Source: Stenopsyche tienmushanensis
Lineage: Eukaryota; Arthropoda; Insecta; Trichoptera; Stenopsychidae
Assembly: GCA_008973525.1 (NCBI GenBank)
Contig: WACJ01000274.1
Span: forward strand, 868,001 to 932,000
DNA length: 64,000 bases
Reading direction: 5' to 3'
Within the stretch, counting starts at the first letter, position 1. Every line of letters starts with the position of its first letter. Both the position numbers and the translations under genes were made by a program. The notes below the pieces were generated by a model that was not told the DNA's origin, ran no database searches, and saw only the letters and a list, made by a program, of their open reading frames with translations. Below, one piece after another: positions 50,671 to 62,420 of the stretch.

Positions 50671-51665
50671 GGGTTTGCATTGCCGGTTTATCGGTAAATC
50701 ACTCAAAAAGTACCATCGGTATTTACCGGTAAATTTGAAAAATTACCGATTATTACCGGAAAGTATTTTATCGCGAATCAATTATAAATAAAGTCTATTG
50801 AAGATATGCATGCGAAATTATGAGTTTTGTTTTTTCGACTTTGGAAACATAGGACCATAGATTTTTACTGTGAATTTGCATGTGTTAATAGGGAGCGGGG
50901 CACTCTCAGGGGCAGTCCAGGGCGGCTCCTCGCTCCAACGCACGGGTCGGTTCTTCTATCGGATCACGTGCAACCGGGTGGATGGATAGAGGTGGATGAG
51001 TATCGAACGAAAATAGTCTCTTCTCTGTGTAACTTTTTATTCGGCACGAGAGAGAGGGATTTGGCTGCGGAAAGGACGTCTTCCCGCAGCCAAGGTCAAC
51101 CGCCGACCCTTCGACACCCAACCAGCAACAGTGCACACGCAAGAAGCGATCGGTCGATGATCGCAGGTACAATGTTCCAGCAGCGCCACAGAAGATGGCG
51201 CTGTTAAAATAGCACATTTCACCTAAAGAGAGACGGAAGATATTGCTGTTGATCTGACGAATTAAATCTGCCCAGATTAACAGCGCTATTGCATGGGGAT
51301 GTTAAATCGCCTACGCTACACATGCCAAAAGTAAATATTTGAACCTTAGACTTGTTCGAATCAATGGATCATTTAGAGGAAAAGTTGGCAGAATTTAATA
51401 ATAAAATGGAGAATATCATCTCGATACAATAATACAACAAGTAATGCAACAATAAATAAAGGATTAATTATTAGGGTCTATTTTCATTCTAATCCAAACG
51501 CCATATTTTATTTTGTATTTATTTTCTTATACACACTGTTTTTCATATTTTTAATACAATTTATAGCCAAGAACTTGTGCTTACATATTAATATTCAAAT
51601 CTAATTTATTTATTCTACGACTTTTCCATTTACCGGTAAATAATCGGTAAACCCGCACGCATCGC
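50671..51665. mobile_element. Possible hAT-like element with a nested repeat E
   Basis: The left segment has CCGGTTTATCGGTAAATCAC and TATTTACCGGTAAATTTG. The right segment near 51630-51655 has TTTACCGGTAAATAATCGGT followed by AAACCC. Read inward, both sides show related ACCGGTAAAT motifs, suggesting sub-terminal repeats of one element interrupted by repeat E at 50888-51215. No 8-bp target duplication and no transposase were found. Confidence 0.35.
50888..51215 (+). repeat. Dispersed GC-rich repeat E, copy 2
   Basis: TAGGGAGCGGGGCACTCTCA, GGGCGGCTCCTCGCTCC, TCTTCTCTGTGTAACTTTTT, GACGTCTTCCCGCAGCCAAG, CAGCGCCACAGAAGATGGCG and CTGTTAAAATAGCACATTTC mark it. It appears nested between two ACCGGTAAAT-containing segments at about 50671-50770 and 51630-51660, which may be the ends of another element. 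Confidence 0.75.
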
Positions 51666-53339
51666 ACCGAAAAAAGCACACTTGTGTGTAAATTTGTTGC
51701 GTTTCAAATTGATATGTTCGGTTGTGTTAATACACAACCGAACTAGATGAAAGCACAATAAGGCGGTCAATATTTACCTGAGTCGAAAATATCTATTAGG
51801 AACGATAAACATATAAAATCAATAGTTCTTTGTTTGAAATGGGCGCCCGTTAATGTCATGCGCTCCCGGCGCCCACGCGGCTCAACAAACTATCACATTT
51901 TAAATCGCAATTCGGATCGAAAATGTCATCCATTTGGCATTTTTCCATCGTAAACACTACAGAGAGAACATAAAAAAAAACATATTACGATACCTGACAG
52001 CTCAAGCCTTTTACGAACAATATAATGCTGATTTAATGGCGCGATAAACAAATGACGATCGGCGAAATATTCAAATAAATAAACATAACCTTAAATGTCA
52101 TTCGCTGAAAAGCTTCCGGTCAATGCGCGTTCGGAAATCCACGCTTGCATTTTTATTCGCGATCACGAACACGCATTACGATCTGTCAGATGGACGACTT
52201 TTACGCTTTTATATTGTTTTAATTTAAAATTGAATATAATCATTTTATAATAATATTATTTTTCCATAAAAAAATGCATTACGCAGCAAATTCGCATGCA
52301 CGTATTGTTTATATTTCGTTGTCCCCTTTGTTCGAGAATTAGTACATTTGGCGCATCTTATATTTAGAATTGTTACAAGACTTTATTTATGTTATATCAA
52401 CGCTGGCAGCCACCGAACAGCATTAAAAAAAAGTTTGAAAAAGCGATATATAAAACCTCATTATAAATAAATAGTTTCTTTGATTTTGTAAGAAGTACTT
52501 CAAACAGACTGGCGATTTTTTTTATATTCGACTTAAGCAAATTAAAATTTCTACGTCCCGAAGAGAACTGCCTTGCGAGATATTTATAATGAAATTACAT
52601 TTGCGAACACACACCGAGACGTGTGCGATCAGCAAATCTCAAATTGTGGCACGACAGACAAGTTAAAGAATTATTTTAGATGTATTCCATTAACGATGTT
52701 CAAAAAGTCTACGCATTATTCGATCTCTCGAGCTTAAGTGGTCTAGGCTTATTTAATCAGTAAGAAGTGGTCAATTTTGAAGACCCGATATCGAATCACC
52801 CTTATCAAATGCCAGTTCAAACACAGTCGTTTACGTCTGAGCACAGTCTGGCTTCAATATGAGTTTAATTTGCTCCAGGCTGTGTGCCGAAGTTGAGGCC
52901 CTCAATTCGCTGGAAATGCATCAACAAATACGTCCGTTTAGTTTTGGTCGTTTTCTTGTCACGTTGGCGTTACAATTAATTAATTCGGCGATGGAAATAA
53001 TTAAAAAAATAATAATACGTTCAATTTTTACAGTCAAAAAATTGTTAGCCGATTTTTGTGCTGTTAGGGTCTATTCCAAATTAATTGAATGTCAATCAAC
53101 GTCAAATGAGAATCCTTACCTCTATAAGACCGAATGAATGAAATATTTCCGTCCGTATTATTTTAATATAAATTAATTAATTTAGTTTTTTTAAAAATGA
53201 AACTTGAATAGGCGCGGTAGGACGAATCTGCTTGAATGTCACAAAAAGTGAAACTCCAAGGGGCAGTTGGATAGAAAAAGAATAAGAATAATTTGTAGTG
53301 TGTCCACGTAATTCAGCGGCACATCAAATAATATAATAT
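51666..53339. other. No recognisable gene
   Basis: AT-rich, non-coding. The 92-codon frame at 52859-53137 has no recognisable domain. No repeat shared with the window was detected. Confidence 0.5.
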
Positions 53340-53653
53340 TAGATTGTCCCGTTAGGAATGTCGTTTTTTTCATACTTTCTTTTTGATTCATACTTACTTA
53401 TCCATTTGATAACCCGAATTGTAGATTTTGTTGGTCGGCTAACATCTAGAGAATGTTATTTTACATAAAAAAATGTACACAAAACTCGTTGAATTTTATT
53501 TTTCCGAAATAAAAATAAATATTAAACAGATGGGAAAAGGTTGTCCTTCAGTAGTGAAGGAGGATATTTTGTATCGATGAAATTAATTAATAATGTTTTT
53601 GTTTGAATTTAATTATTTCATTTCAAAAACGACATTCCTAACGGGACACTCTA
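53340..53653. mobile_element. MITE with 27-bp inverted ends and TA target site
   Basis: Left TAGATTGTCCCGTTAGGAAT continues GTCGTTTTT. The inverse of the right end is TAGAGTGTCCCGTTAGGAAT, also continuing GTCGTTTTT. Only one or two mismatches separate the ends, so the copy is young compared with other elements here. At 314 bp, non-coding and TA-bounded, it fits a Tc1/mariner-type MITE. Confidence 0.85.
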
Positions 53654-53689
53654 TTAATAGATATTGATTTGATACACTAATTTTATAAT

Positions 53690-53840
53690 AAATGCTCATA
53701 CACAAGCATCTCTATGCTCTCCTCGTTGAACTCTTTCTCTTTCTGCATTTACTCGTTGTCAATTCCACCCATGTGTACTTTCAAGGAGGTGACAATATGA
53801 TAATCTAGAGGCGCCAAGTCAGGAGAATACGGGGTATAAT
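53690..53840 (-). mobile_element. Mariner transposase fragment
   Basis: On the minus strand: PYSPDLAPLDYHIVTSLKVH, then MGGIDNE, a stop, and KEKEFNEE. SPDLAPxDY includes the last catalytic Asp of the DD34D family. It is a different copy from the element at 49006-49520. Confidence 0.75.
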
Positions 53841-53889
53841 TCAAAACATCCCATCCAAATGAGTCTGTAGCGTTAGCGATTTACTATCT

Positions 53890-54110
53890 TCCATCTCTCT
53901 TCAGGTGCAATGTGTTATTTTAACAGCGCCATCTCTTGTGGCCCTATGGAGACATTGCACCTGCATACCGACCGATTGCTTCTTACGCGTGCACCGTTGC
54001 CGGTTGGGTAGTGACGCGCAGGAGGCGGGAGTCGGGAGAGTCGTCGGTTAGCCTTGGCTGCGGGAAGTCGTCCTTCCTACAGCCAGATCTATCTATGTCT
54101 TCTCGTTTTA
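53890..54110 (-). repeat. Dispersed GC-rich repeat E, inverted copy
   Basis: The inverse of the right part of the copy at 50888-51215: TCTTCAGGTGCAATGTG, TATTTTAACAGCGCCATCTC, CGATTGCTTCTTACGCGTGC and CCTTGGCTGCGGGAAGTCGT. It is truncated before the CTCCTCGCT block. Confidence 0.75.
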
Positions 54111-54149
54111 AGCAAAGTGAAGTACAGTAAGACTATAATATATTCAATT

Positions 54150-54480
54150 GTCTTTGTATTATTGAGGTTTTTAAAAGGGTATGCATTTTTTTTTGTAATG
54201 TTTTTTCGAGTTGTATGACATATAACGCCGTCTTGCTGGAAATAGACATCAGACGCATCAACATGATTCAATTGTGGCCATAAAAAGTCACTCAACATTG
54301 ATTGGTATCGCTCAGCACTCACAGTAACAGCATTTTCAGCACCATCTTCGAGAAAATGTGGCCCAATTATTCCATTTACCCAAAATGCACACCATTTTTG
54401 GGTGTAGAAATCTTTCCTGAATAACTATCCGTGATTGTCGGCTTGTCATTTGAATAGACGTCACATGTAAACTATACACT
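54150..54480 (-). mobile_element. DDE transposase fragment
   Basis: The minus-strand frame at 54089-54322 has SAERYQSMLSDFLWPQL, then VYFQQDGVICHTTRKNI. FQQDGxxCHT carries the second catalytic Asp of mariner-type DDE transposases common in insects. The preceding minus-strand sequence to about 54480 contains WVNGIIGPHFLEDGAENAVTV-like sequence in the same sense. The C-terminal part is missing. Confidence 0.75.
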
Positions 54481-54529
54481 CAATTTTCTTTTTGTGTTAA
54501 ATATGGCCAATACAAGATTTTTTTTAAAC

Positions 54530-54900
54530 AGAAAATCAATATAAAACAATGATGACATTGACACTGTGCAAACTGTTTCTTCAGAAGAATAGAGCGATTT
54601 TGAATCATCTCGAAAATCGCAACGAAAATTATCATACAGCGAGTTTGTCATTAAAATAATTATTATTTCTCTAGTGGATGCCTGGTATTAGAGATGCCAG
54701 ATGCCAAAAAATCTTAAAATTATACCAAAATACGAGACATCCTTAAAATGCTACCAAAAATGTTATTTTTTAATGTGTAATTGTTTTCTTGCATTTTTCT
54801 GCGGCTTTGGGTATATTTTATATAGTTGTTTCAATTTTATGCACTTTTTAAAATCTATAGAACGCATCTTCACTTTTTCAAGTCATAGCTTTTTTGTGCG
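54530..54900 (+). repeat. Left arm of a large inverted repeat
   Basis: About 370 bp inversely related to 56285-56650. Landmarks: AATGATGACATTGACAC, GAGCGATTTTGAATCATC, AATCGCAACGAAAATTATCA, TGCTACCAAAAATGTTATTT, ATATTTTATATAGTTGTTTC and GAACGCATCTTCACTTTTTC, all found in inverse order in the right arm. Non-coding. Confidence 0.82.
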
Positions 54901-56284
54901 ATTTTCTGCGGAACACATCTACCGCACAAAAAAAGGTTTAAAATGTGTCCTTAAAGAATAAATTGTTTTTTCAAACGATAAGCTTTCCCAGGAAATAATG
55001 TTTGAAGTCGTAATCGAATTGAAAATTGAGCCGTATCAATTCCATAGCATAAATCTACGTCCTATTTGACACCGATATTTCAGATATATTTATTAAATAT
55101 TTTTGAATGTATGGGTCTTTATGTGTTAAATGCTCATATTGAAGTGGTACTCAAAGATAGTCAGCATTATATATTTGTCAAAGAGCTCCGTTTCCGACGG
55201 CAGACGCAGACATAGTGTTGAATATTTGGCGGCGCATTTTATTCAATGCTCGTCTATGAAGGTTGACAGTTTTTCCGCCAGAGGCGCTGTCTTTGTTTAC
55301 GTCGGGAATTCGCAACCTTCGGTTCCCAAAACGCAATACCTGGACAGGGATAGCTGCTGTTTTTATGAGTGATTGAACATCTTTATGGCTTTATTTTGGC
55401 ATTAGATTTGACACATTTCTTCCGTCAATTTTTCACATTTCCACATTCCACGAAACGTATTAAATTTTCCACATTATTAACATCATCCTTTGGGATATTC
55501 TAAATGACGAGCATATATTTTAGATATTATAATTGTAACACGATGGGCATTATATAAATCTGATTAAAGATTCAAATGTCAAACGGAGAGATCCTATTAT
55601 AAGTTCATTCCCATTATAAACCATAGAAAATAATCCAGAATAAAATTAAGCAATAATAAGAGGTGACTATCCCAAATTTAAAACCTATTTTTATCCTTAA
55701 AATGATATAAATAAATATGATTTGATTGAAGCAATTAGATTTAATAAATATTTACTCTCTAAGCGTTCTTTCAGAAGCACACACATATCGATTTAATTTT
55801 ATTTATCTCATTATTTTTTTTTTCTTATTCGACATCCACATATCTTATATATTTATACTATCGAGCGATTTCTTGCCAAAAATATTTAATGACATTAATG
55901 TCTTTGATGTCAAATGTTTGCCAAATTTCGAAGTGCATCCAATTTTGATCTAAAATAATAATGTATATCTATAATATATCTGCCATCTAAAGTATAACTT
56001 TTAATAAAATTAACATTTTTTTGGCACCCTATTTCATATGGAAGAATTTGTGCCTGATTAGCAGTTTTTACAAAATGCATGTCATACTATTGTTGTATTG
56101 GTAGTAGCAGGGATAGGGAAGTTGAAATTTTGACTCAAAGTAGCTCAAAGATTCTCAAAAGTAGTGATCAAAAAGGTTCATTTTGAAATTCTTAAATATA
56201 GCCAAACGGTGTAGTTAAATTGTGATCAGCTGAAACGATTAAAAGAAGCAATTCATGTAAAAAGATCAAGAGTATTTAATTGAG

Positions 56285-56650
56285 TAAACATGATTTACAA
56301 AGAAAAAGTGAAGTTGCGTTCCATGGATTTTAAAAACCGGATAACTTTGAAACAGCTATATAAAATATATCCAAAATCGCATAAAAAAAGTTAATAAGAA
56401 AAACAGGAAAACGAAATTAAAAATAACATTTTTGGTAACATTTAAAGGACGTTTTTCATCATTAGTAAAATTTTAAGGATATCTGACATCTGGCTAGATA
56501 AATACTAATTATTTTAATTACAAACTATCATCGTTGTATGATAATTTTCGTTGCGATTTTTGTTATGACTCAAAATCGCTCTTTTTTTCGGAAGAAATAG
56601 TATACCCAGGGTCAATGTCATCATTGTTCTGTGAAGATTTTCTCTTTCCA
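56285..56650 (-). repeat. Right arm of a large inverted repeat
   Basis: Inverse partner of 54530-54900, moderately diverged with small indels. Between the arms (54900-56285) lies about 1.4 kb of AT-rich sequence without a recognised gene. The structure fits a fold-back transposon or two insertions of one element in opposite directions. Confidence 0.82.
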
Positions 56651-57479
56651 AAAATATAATTCATAATTAGTATAATGTCACTATAGTCCTTAAATAAAAA
56701 AATCACAAAATGGCGACTGTTTAAAAGAAAATTCAGTCTAGTAATTTTTTGTTACTGTTTTTTTTTAAATAGTTAAAAAATAAATTGTGACATAAATCTG
56801 GTAAGAATAATAGAGAGCAATATAGAAAAGGTTCGTACTCAGTTCGAAATGTATTAATTAATTTTGATAATGATAAGATATGATGTCAATCGTGTTTAAA
56901 TTAGTAGTTTCGAGAAAAACGCGTTAAAATATTTTATTATGGTAGGATCGGCCAAGTTGCCGCGTCACTAAAATAGCTATAACTCCGTAAGTAGTTGGAA
57001 TTTTGGAAATTCCTGTTGAGAACGTATTTTTAAAAGTCGAAACATTGGAAAAATGCAAAGAAACAAAGTTATTTTTTTCAAAAATCTAAACCAGAATAAA
57101 GGGCGTGGTTGTAATTCAGCGATAGCAGATGCAATATGATTTACATAGTCCCAATTTTTTTTTCCAAATTTCGGTTAGTGTTGAGGATGTATTTCCTATT
57201 TTATCCAAAATATCTCGATATGTACTCTTTATGAAAAAAAAAGCTTTAATAAAAAACGCATAACTTCAAAATCGCACAAAAAAAATTCGCACAAAAAAAG
57301 TCGCACAAAAAGAGGTTTGAGTGTATATATACAAAAAAGATTCAAATATAACTCAGAATTTTACTGCACAAATTTATTAGTGATATTTAAAAATTCAAAT
57401 AGGAATATATTATTTTTCTTCATTATTGAGATTTGAGATTCAGATTTGATGTATATTTCGATGTTGCTAGTCTAAGTAA

Positions 57480-57745
57480 GATCCAAGTATTTAATTGGAC
57501 CCAAAAGTCTGAAATTCGAGAAACAGTCTGCTGGAAAAGCGATGGCTGAGCTGGAAAACTCTTGAACACCCATCTTACAGTCCAGACATGGGCCCCATGT
57601 GATTACTATATGTTTGGTACATTGAAAGAGGCATTAGGAAGTGATCGATAAATTAAATATATTTCTAATGAATAACGTAGAAAAAGAAGTTTATCATACA
57701 TTTGAACAAAAAAATCCGGATTATATCTGAATCGCCCTTGTATAT
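57480..57745 (+). mobile_element. Mariner transposase C-terminal fragment
   Basis: The plus strand reads EKRWLSWKTLEHPSYSPDMG-like, then DYYMFGTLKEALGSD and KKSGLYLNRPCIYF, with frameshifts and stops. SPDMxPxDYYMFGTLKEAL is a mariner catalytic block. A decayed copy. Confidence 0.75.
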
Positions 57746-58379
57746 ATTTTAAGTCGACTTTTTATGTAAAAAACGAAATATTCGTCCGGTATCCCTAATA
57801 TATTATACGTTTGTACCTCCTTCATGCGCTTTTAAAGACTGGGCTAACTTTAACTATATTAAGATATTAATGAAAAATGCTGTAGTTTCTTATTCTTGGC
57901 GAGCTCCATTCCTAATATATCCATTACGATTAATTTAATTTGACGCTTAACTTCGCAGATATATATTTTTAGCACACACACAATACTCAATAAGCATCTA
58001 TAAATCAATTAATTATAAGATATATAGTGAATCTGATCTTCGCAGCTGATAATCAATTATTGTATTAATAAATTATATTCCGACAGGACTTTAAATTATT
58101 TAATTGCGTCTTTCATATTGATCGGTAAACTAATACCAGTCGTACAATGTGGGTAGAATGCACAGTTTGTTGATTTAGTCGGATATTTGAATTGTAGTCG
58201 TAAACTGTCTTGTGTAAATTATTTAATTCCACTGTATTTGTTTTGCATTCAATCGTGCTTCGAATGTAATTTATGCTCGTGTTATTCGATCGGTTCGATT
58301 TAATTTGCGCCATTAAAAAGCTGGTGGCTTTTGTTTCAAATGTAATATTCAAATTTGAAATCGTGCGCTGTGATTGGTC

Positions 58380-58678
58380 GCTCGCGGGAAATTCGTATCG
58401 AATGACAGATGCGCGTTCGCGAGTTTCCAAAATCGAGCGGGCGGCGGCCGCCGGTCGTCGAGCGCGTTGATCGCGCGGTGCGCGCTCGCAAAAGGTTGCA
58501 CGTCTCTGCGTTGTTGTGGGTTTTGTGGAGGGGTGGCACCGGTGCTTCCTCGCGCGTCGCCACTGGATTCAAACTGCGAACGTTTCTGTCGCGGCTCGCG
58601 TGTTCCGAGTGCTCCTCGCCTTTGCTAGTGTCATATCATTGTTTTGGTTGTGAATCGTTCGGTTACACTTCAAAAACC
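58380..58678 (+). promoter_or_regulatory. CpG-rich block ending in a splice donor; candidate first exon
   Basis: About 300 bp very rich in CG steps, for example GGCGGCCGCCGGTCGTCG near 58440-58460, in otherwise AT-rich DNA. An inverted CCAAT box (GTGATTGGTCGC) lies near 58370. The block ends AAAAACC followed by GTAAGT at 58679-58684, a near-consensus donor. This resembles the IP6K leader. Open frames of 65-94 codons occur on both strands but none is recognisable. If it is a real exon, it belongs to a gene continuing to the right or beyond the window. Confidence 0.4.
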
Positions 58679-58684
58679 GTAAGT

Positions 58685-61600
58685 CAATTTTAAAACAATC
58701 GATCATATGAATCCTAAATTTGCATATTTTCATTTTTAAAACGACATCGGCAAAAGCGAATTTGATTAAAAAAATATTTGACAGATTTAAAACGAAACCT
58801 GATTTTGTAGTGCATGCTCGTATTTTTTGCATTTAAGACAATTCGTCCCGTCAAAAATGAGTACGCTATCAATATCAATAGTTATTCGAATTAAGATAAA
58901 CAATTAATTTTTGCGACGGAACAAAATTATAATATACATTCAAAATAAATACGAAAAATAATACGATTCATTATGCATTTTATTCGTATGAATTTTACAA
59001 CGGTGTTTATTTATGACGAAAATAAAGTCAAATTGGTTTATAAGAGTCGTTGAGGAGATAATTATTATATACGGCGCTTTTTCGAATGTGGATCAACGTT
59101 ATCAATATATCGATTGTGCGATTATGTCATTGATCAAAGACGAACAAATTCTGCCGGTTCAAGGCTCCTTAGTTCAGAGGTGATAATGAGTGTACAAACT
59201 GATTTTTTTAAAGGTGAATCCATATTATAACGGATGCGAAAATTGCAAATACATTTTTTGCGACGTTATTCCCTCAATGAGCATAAAAAGCGTATTCGTT
59301 ATGATAATAAATAAATTGATCAATTATGGCCATTATCCAATTTGTCTGCTTTTTTCATCGTCTGAAGTTGAGCGCTGCCATTGACAGCGGAGTATGCGAA
59401 AACGTATATTATCATATAAATCCAAAATTCCGCAAATTTGAAATGTTTTCCGTACCGAATGCCTTAAACTCGATAAAAGCCTTGCCTGATTTGAATTTAT
59501 CTTCTCTGTATGCAAATATTGAAGTTTTGGTAAAGCGCACGGATCTCATTTTCCGTTAACGTATTTCCCGCATTTACGCGTCGGATCCGTGACGTAACTG
59601 GACTAAATGGACGTGGGGGCGAATCGGATGCGATTTTAACGATGCACTTTAGCTTTCATCGAGCTGCAGTGGAATTCTTCCGTTCGGTGCAATTTGTTGC
59701 GGTCCTGCAAATTTTGTACGAATCCAACATCTTATTCGGGTTGCGGAGATGAGCGTTTCTTCTCTCGAAATCGATAGAAGCCGGTACGTGCAACGCAAGT
59801 GAAAATGCAATGCGGCGATGCACAAATGCATCCATACCCTCCATTGGAACCGATCGAAATAAATTTGCAAAATAAATGAATAATTGCTCAACGCATTTAT
59901 TTTTGTGCGTATTAATTATCATTGTGACATACAGCACTATTTGCATATCATATCTACGCTTTTTATTAATATTACTAAATCAATCATGCGTGACATATTA
60001 TAGATAGTATTGTCGGCTTATATTTGGAGTAGGTTAATTGGCGCGAATTTCTTGATTCATGATAGCATATCACGTTCATCAATGGATTATAAATCATATT
60101 TTTTATGAATTTATTTAAAATATCGTATTTTGAATATAAATAGGAATAATAATTGAGAATATAATGTATGAATAACTATTAAACGAATGTAAATAAAATT
60201 TCAATAAAAAAAAACAATCAATAAATTTATCGAGCGCTCCTCCATGTGATATTGAACCGATTGGATGTTCACAAATACACGCTCATCTATGCGTGTATTG
60301 CACTATTTAAATTTCGCTCACTAACACTAAGAAATAAATCCACATTTATTGTTGTACATTTTCAGCCACCTGATATGCTGTCACAGCGGGAGAAATGGTG
60401 AATTTGATCATAAAAAATGAATAAATTCGCTCCCAATTAATTTTTAATTTATTGTTCGAATATTTAATCGGTTATTTCAACAGTCCCATAACGCTAATCG
60501 AATTATATCGCGCGAGCTGACATTCTTGAATCCCGTGGGAGTCGAAGATCAGATTTAGGGAGTCCGCTGTAAATACATTTCCAAAGAAATATAAATTATG
60601 ATTCCCCCCTCCCCTATTGCAAAATATGTAAGTTAAAAAAAACAATATTTTCGTAGTAAAATATAGAATATACGGTTATGTGTGCGGCAATAAATAGCAT
60701 TGCGGGGAGATATGGTGAATTTTGCTTGTTTTAACATTTGAATAGCCGATTACGATTGTCATTTGTTTTTTTATAATTCAAATTCAAATTTAGTGTGCAA
60801 TATAAATTGATGAGTATAAATTGAAGCCTTGTAATTAAATGGAAATTAGGGCTTTGTGTTAGCCATGCATCGTAATTAGTTATCCTCACATACGAGGGAA
60901 TTATTGGGTCACATCCTTGACCGAACTTTCAGAATTGGCGGTATCCTGTGAACCCGAGCGCTCATAGAAACGGATCGAACTCTCCTGCAGCATCTTCCGA
61001 TGCTCTTCTGTGCGATACTGACTATTATTAGGATATCTGTTTTATTTTAGGAGTCGTTCAGCGTCCAGCTACTCCTATTTCTGTCCATGTGGTAAGCAGA
61101 TTCTCACTAAAATACCCGTGACTCGGGAGTAGTACATGTGAATCGCTACAGGTCACAAGGCGATTAAAACATATTTTCTTCTTATAACAACAGGAAAAGA
61201 GTGAAAATGGTATTCTACAAGCTTAGGCTTGCAGCCAAGTCGCAATTTGACATGCTCTTCCCGTTTTCATCGCGGCTGCATTAAATAAAAGCGAAACGCG
61301 CCACGAAGTAAGCAAACGAACCGCAACAAATTGATGATTGAGCCGAAGCGAATATTTCGGGTGAAGACTTAATCCCACCGGGAACAGTCTGAGCCAAGAG
61401 ATCTTCAATGTGACTGCTCGTATTTCTTCGTTGAAGATGCGGCACGCAAAAAAATGAGCATAATTTAAGACATGCAATCGCACTTGAATTCAATGCGCAT
61501 GTGCAAATCCTGCCAAATCGCTTATTCAAGCTGATACTACTTTTGTATTATGAAATGATCATAATTTGGATTGAATACCGTATTTACACAGGATCCGCCA

Positions 61601-62083
61601 CGTTATGAGATACATATTTAAACCGTTGTAGCTGCAAGGTGTTGACATAATATATTTTTTAAAAAACCTTATAAATTTTGAGAAAGAAGAACTAAGAACT
61701 AGATAAAGTTATAATTTAACCAGAAATGAAGATTTTTATATCTTTAAAAGGTACTCAAGTTGACAGACTTGGGGTTTTAATTAGCATATGTGAAGAATTT
61801 AACAGTTTAAATCTGAATCTCATGGGAGAATATTAAAAAAAATGGTTGAAATAATTAAAATACAGTTTTCGATAAATAATGTGTCGAAAAAGACGAAGGA
61901 CGAAGCTTTTGATCGACATGTCCATGACCTCTAGTGCTGATCGACTTCAGAAAATTTAGTGAATTTTTATTTTCCACCATTAATATTTTAAAATAAGAAA
62001 TCAGATCAGATGACTTTTCACGGTTGGGATAAAAAAATGCATTTAAAAAGTACACACTGAACTTTTAAACTAAATATATTGTA
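58685..62083. other. No recognisable gene
   Basis: If the block at 58380-58678 is a first exon, this would be its intron. It is AT-rich with short frames (60-96 codons) overlapping on both strands, without domains. Confidence 0.45.
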
Positions 62084-62420
62084 GTAAACTAGCTGGTACC
62101 CGGCGCGTTGCTGCCACAGAAGTAATAATTTTAAAAATATCGTTTGAAATTTGAAAGAGTCATCTTGTTTGTGTGAAATTGAATGATATATAAAGGAAAA
62201 GTATAAATGATATTTATAATATTTTGTTGGTTTTATTTTAAATGTGAACACACATTGATTTTTATACATAAGATCTACTGTAAACTAATTGTTATATACC
62301 TATAATATTTGAGGAAGTGCAAATAATAAGTTGGCAAAGTTTTATCGCAATCTGATGAACGGTATGGAAGGGCATTAAAAATGAACAAACAAACAATAAT
62401 TTTTATATATTAGAAGATGA
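62084..62420 (+). mobile_element. RTE-like element tail / SINE
   Basis: Begins AAACTAGCTGGTACCCGGCG followed by CGTTGCTGCCACAG, which resembles the CTAGCTG..CCCGGC start of RTE-derived tails in many insects. It ends ATGAACAAACAAACAATAAT and TTTATATATTAGAAGATG, the usual A/T-rich end. The inner part matches 46550-46640. Confidence 0.7.
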
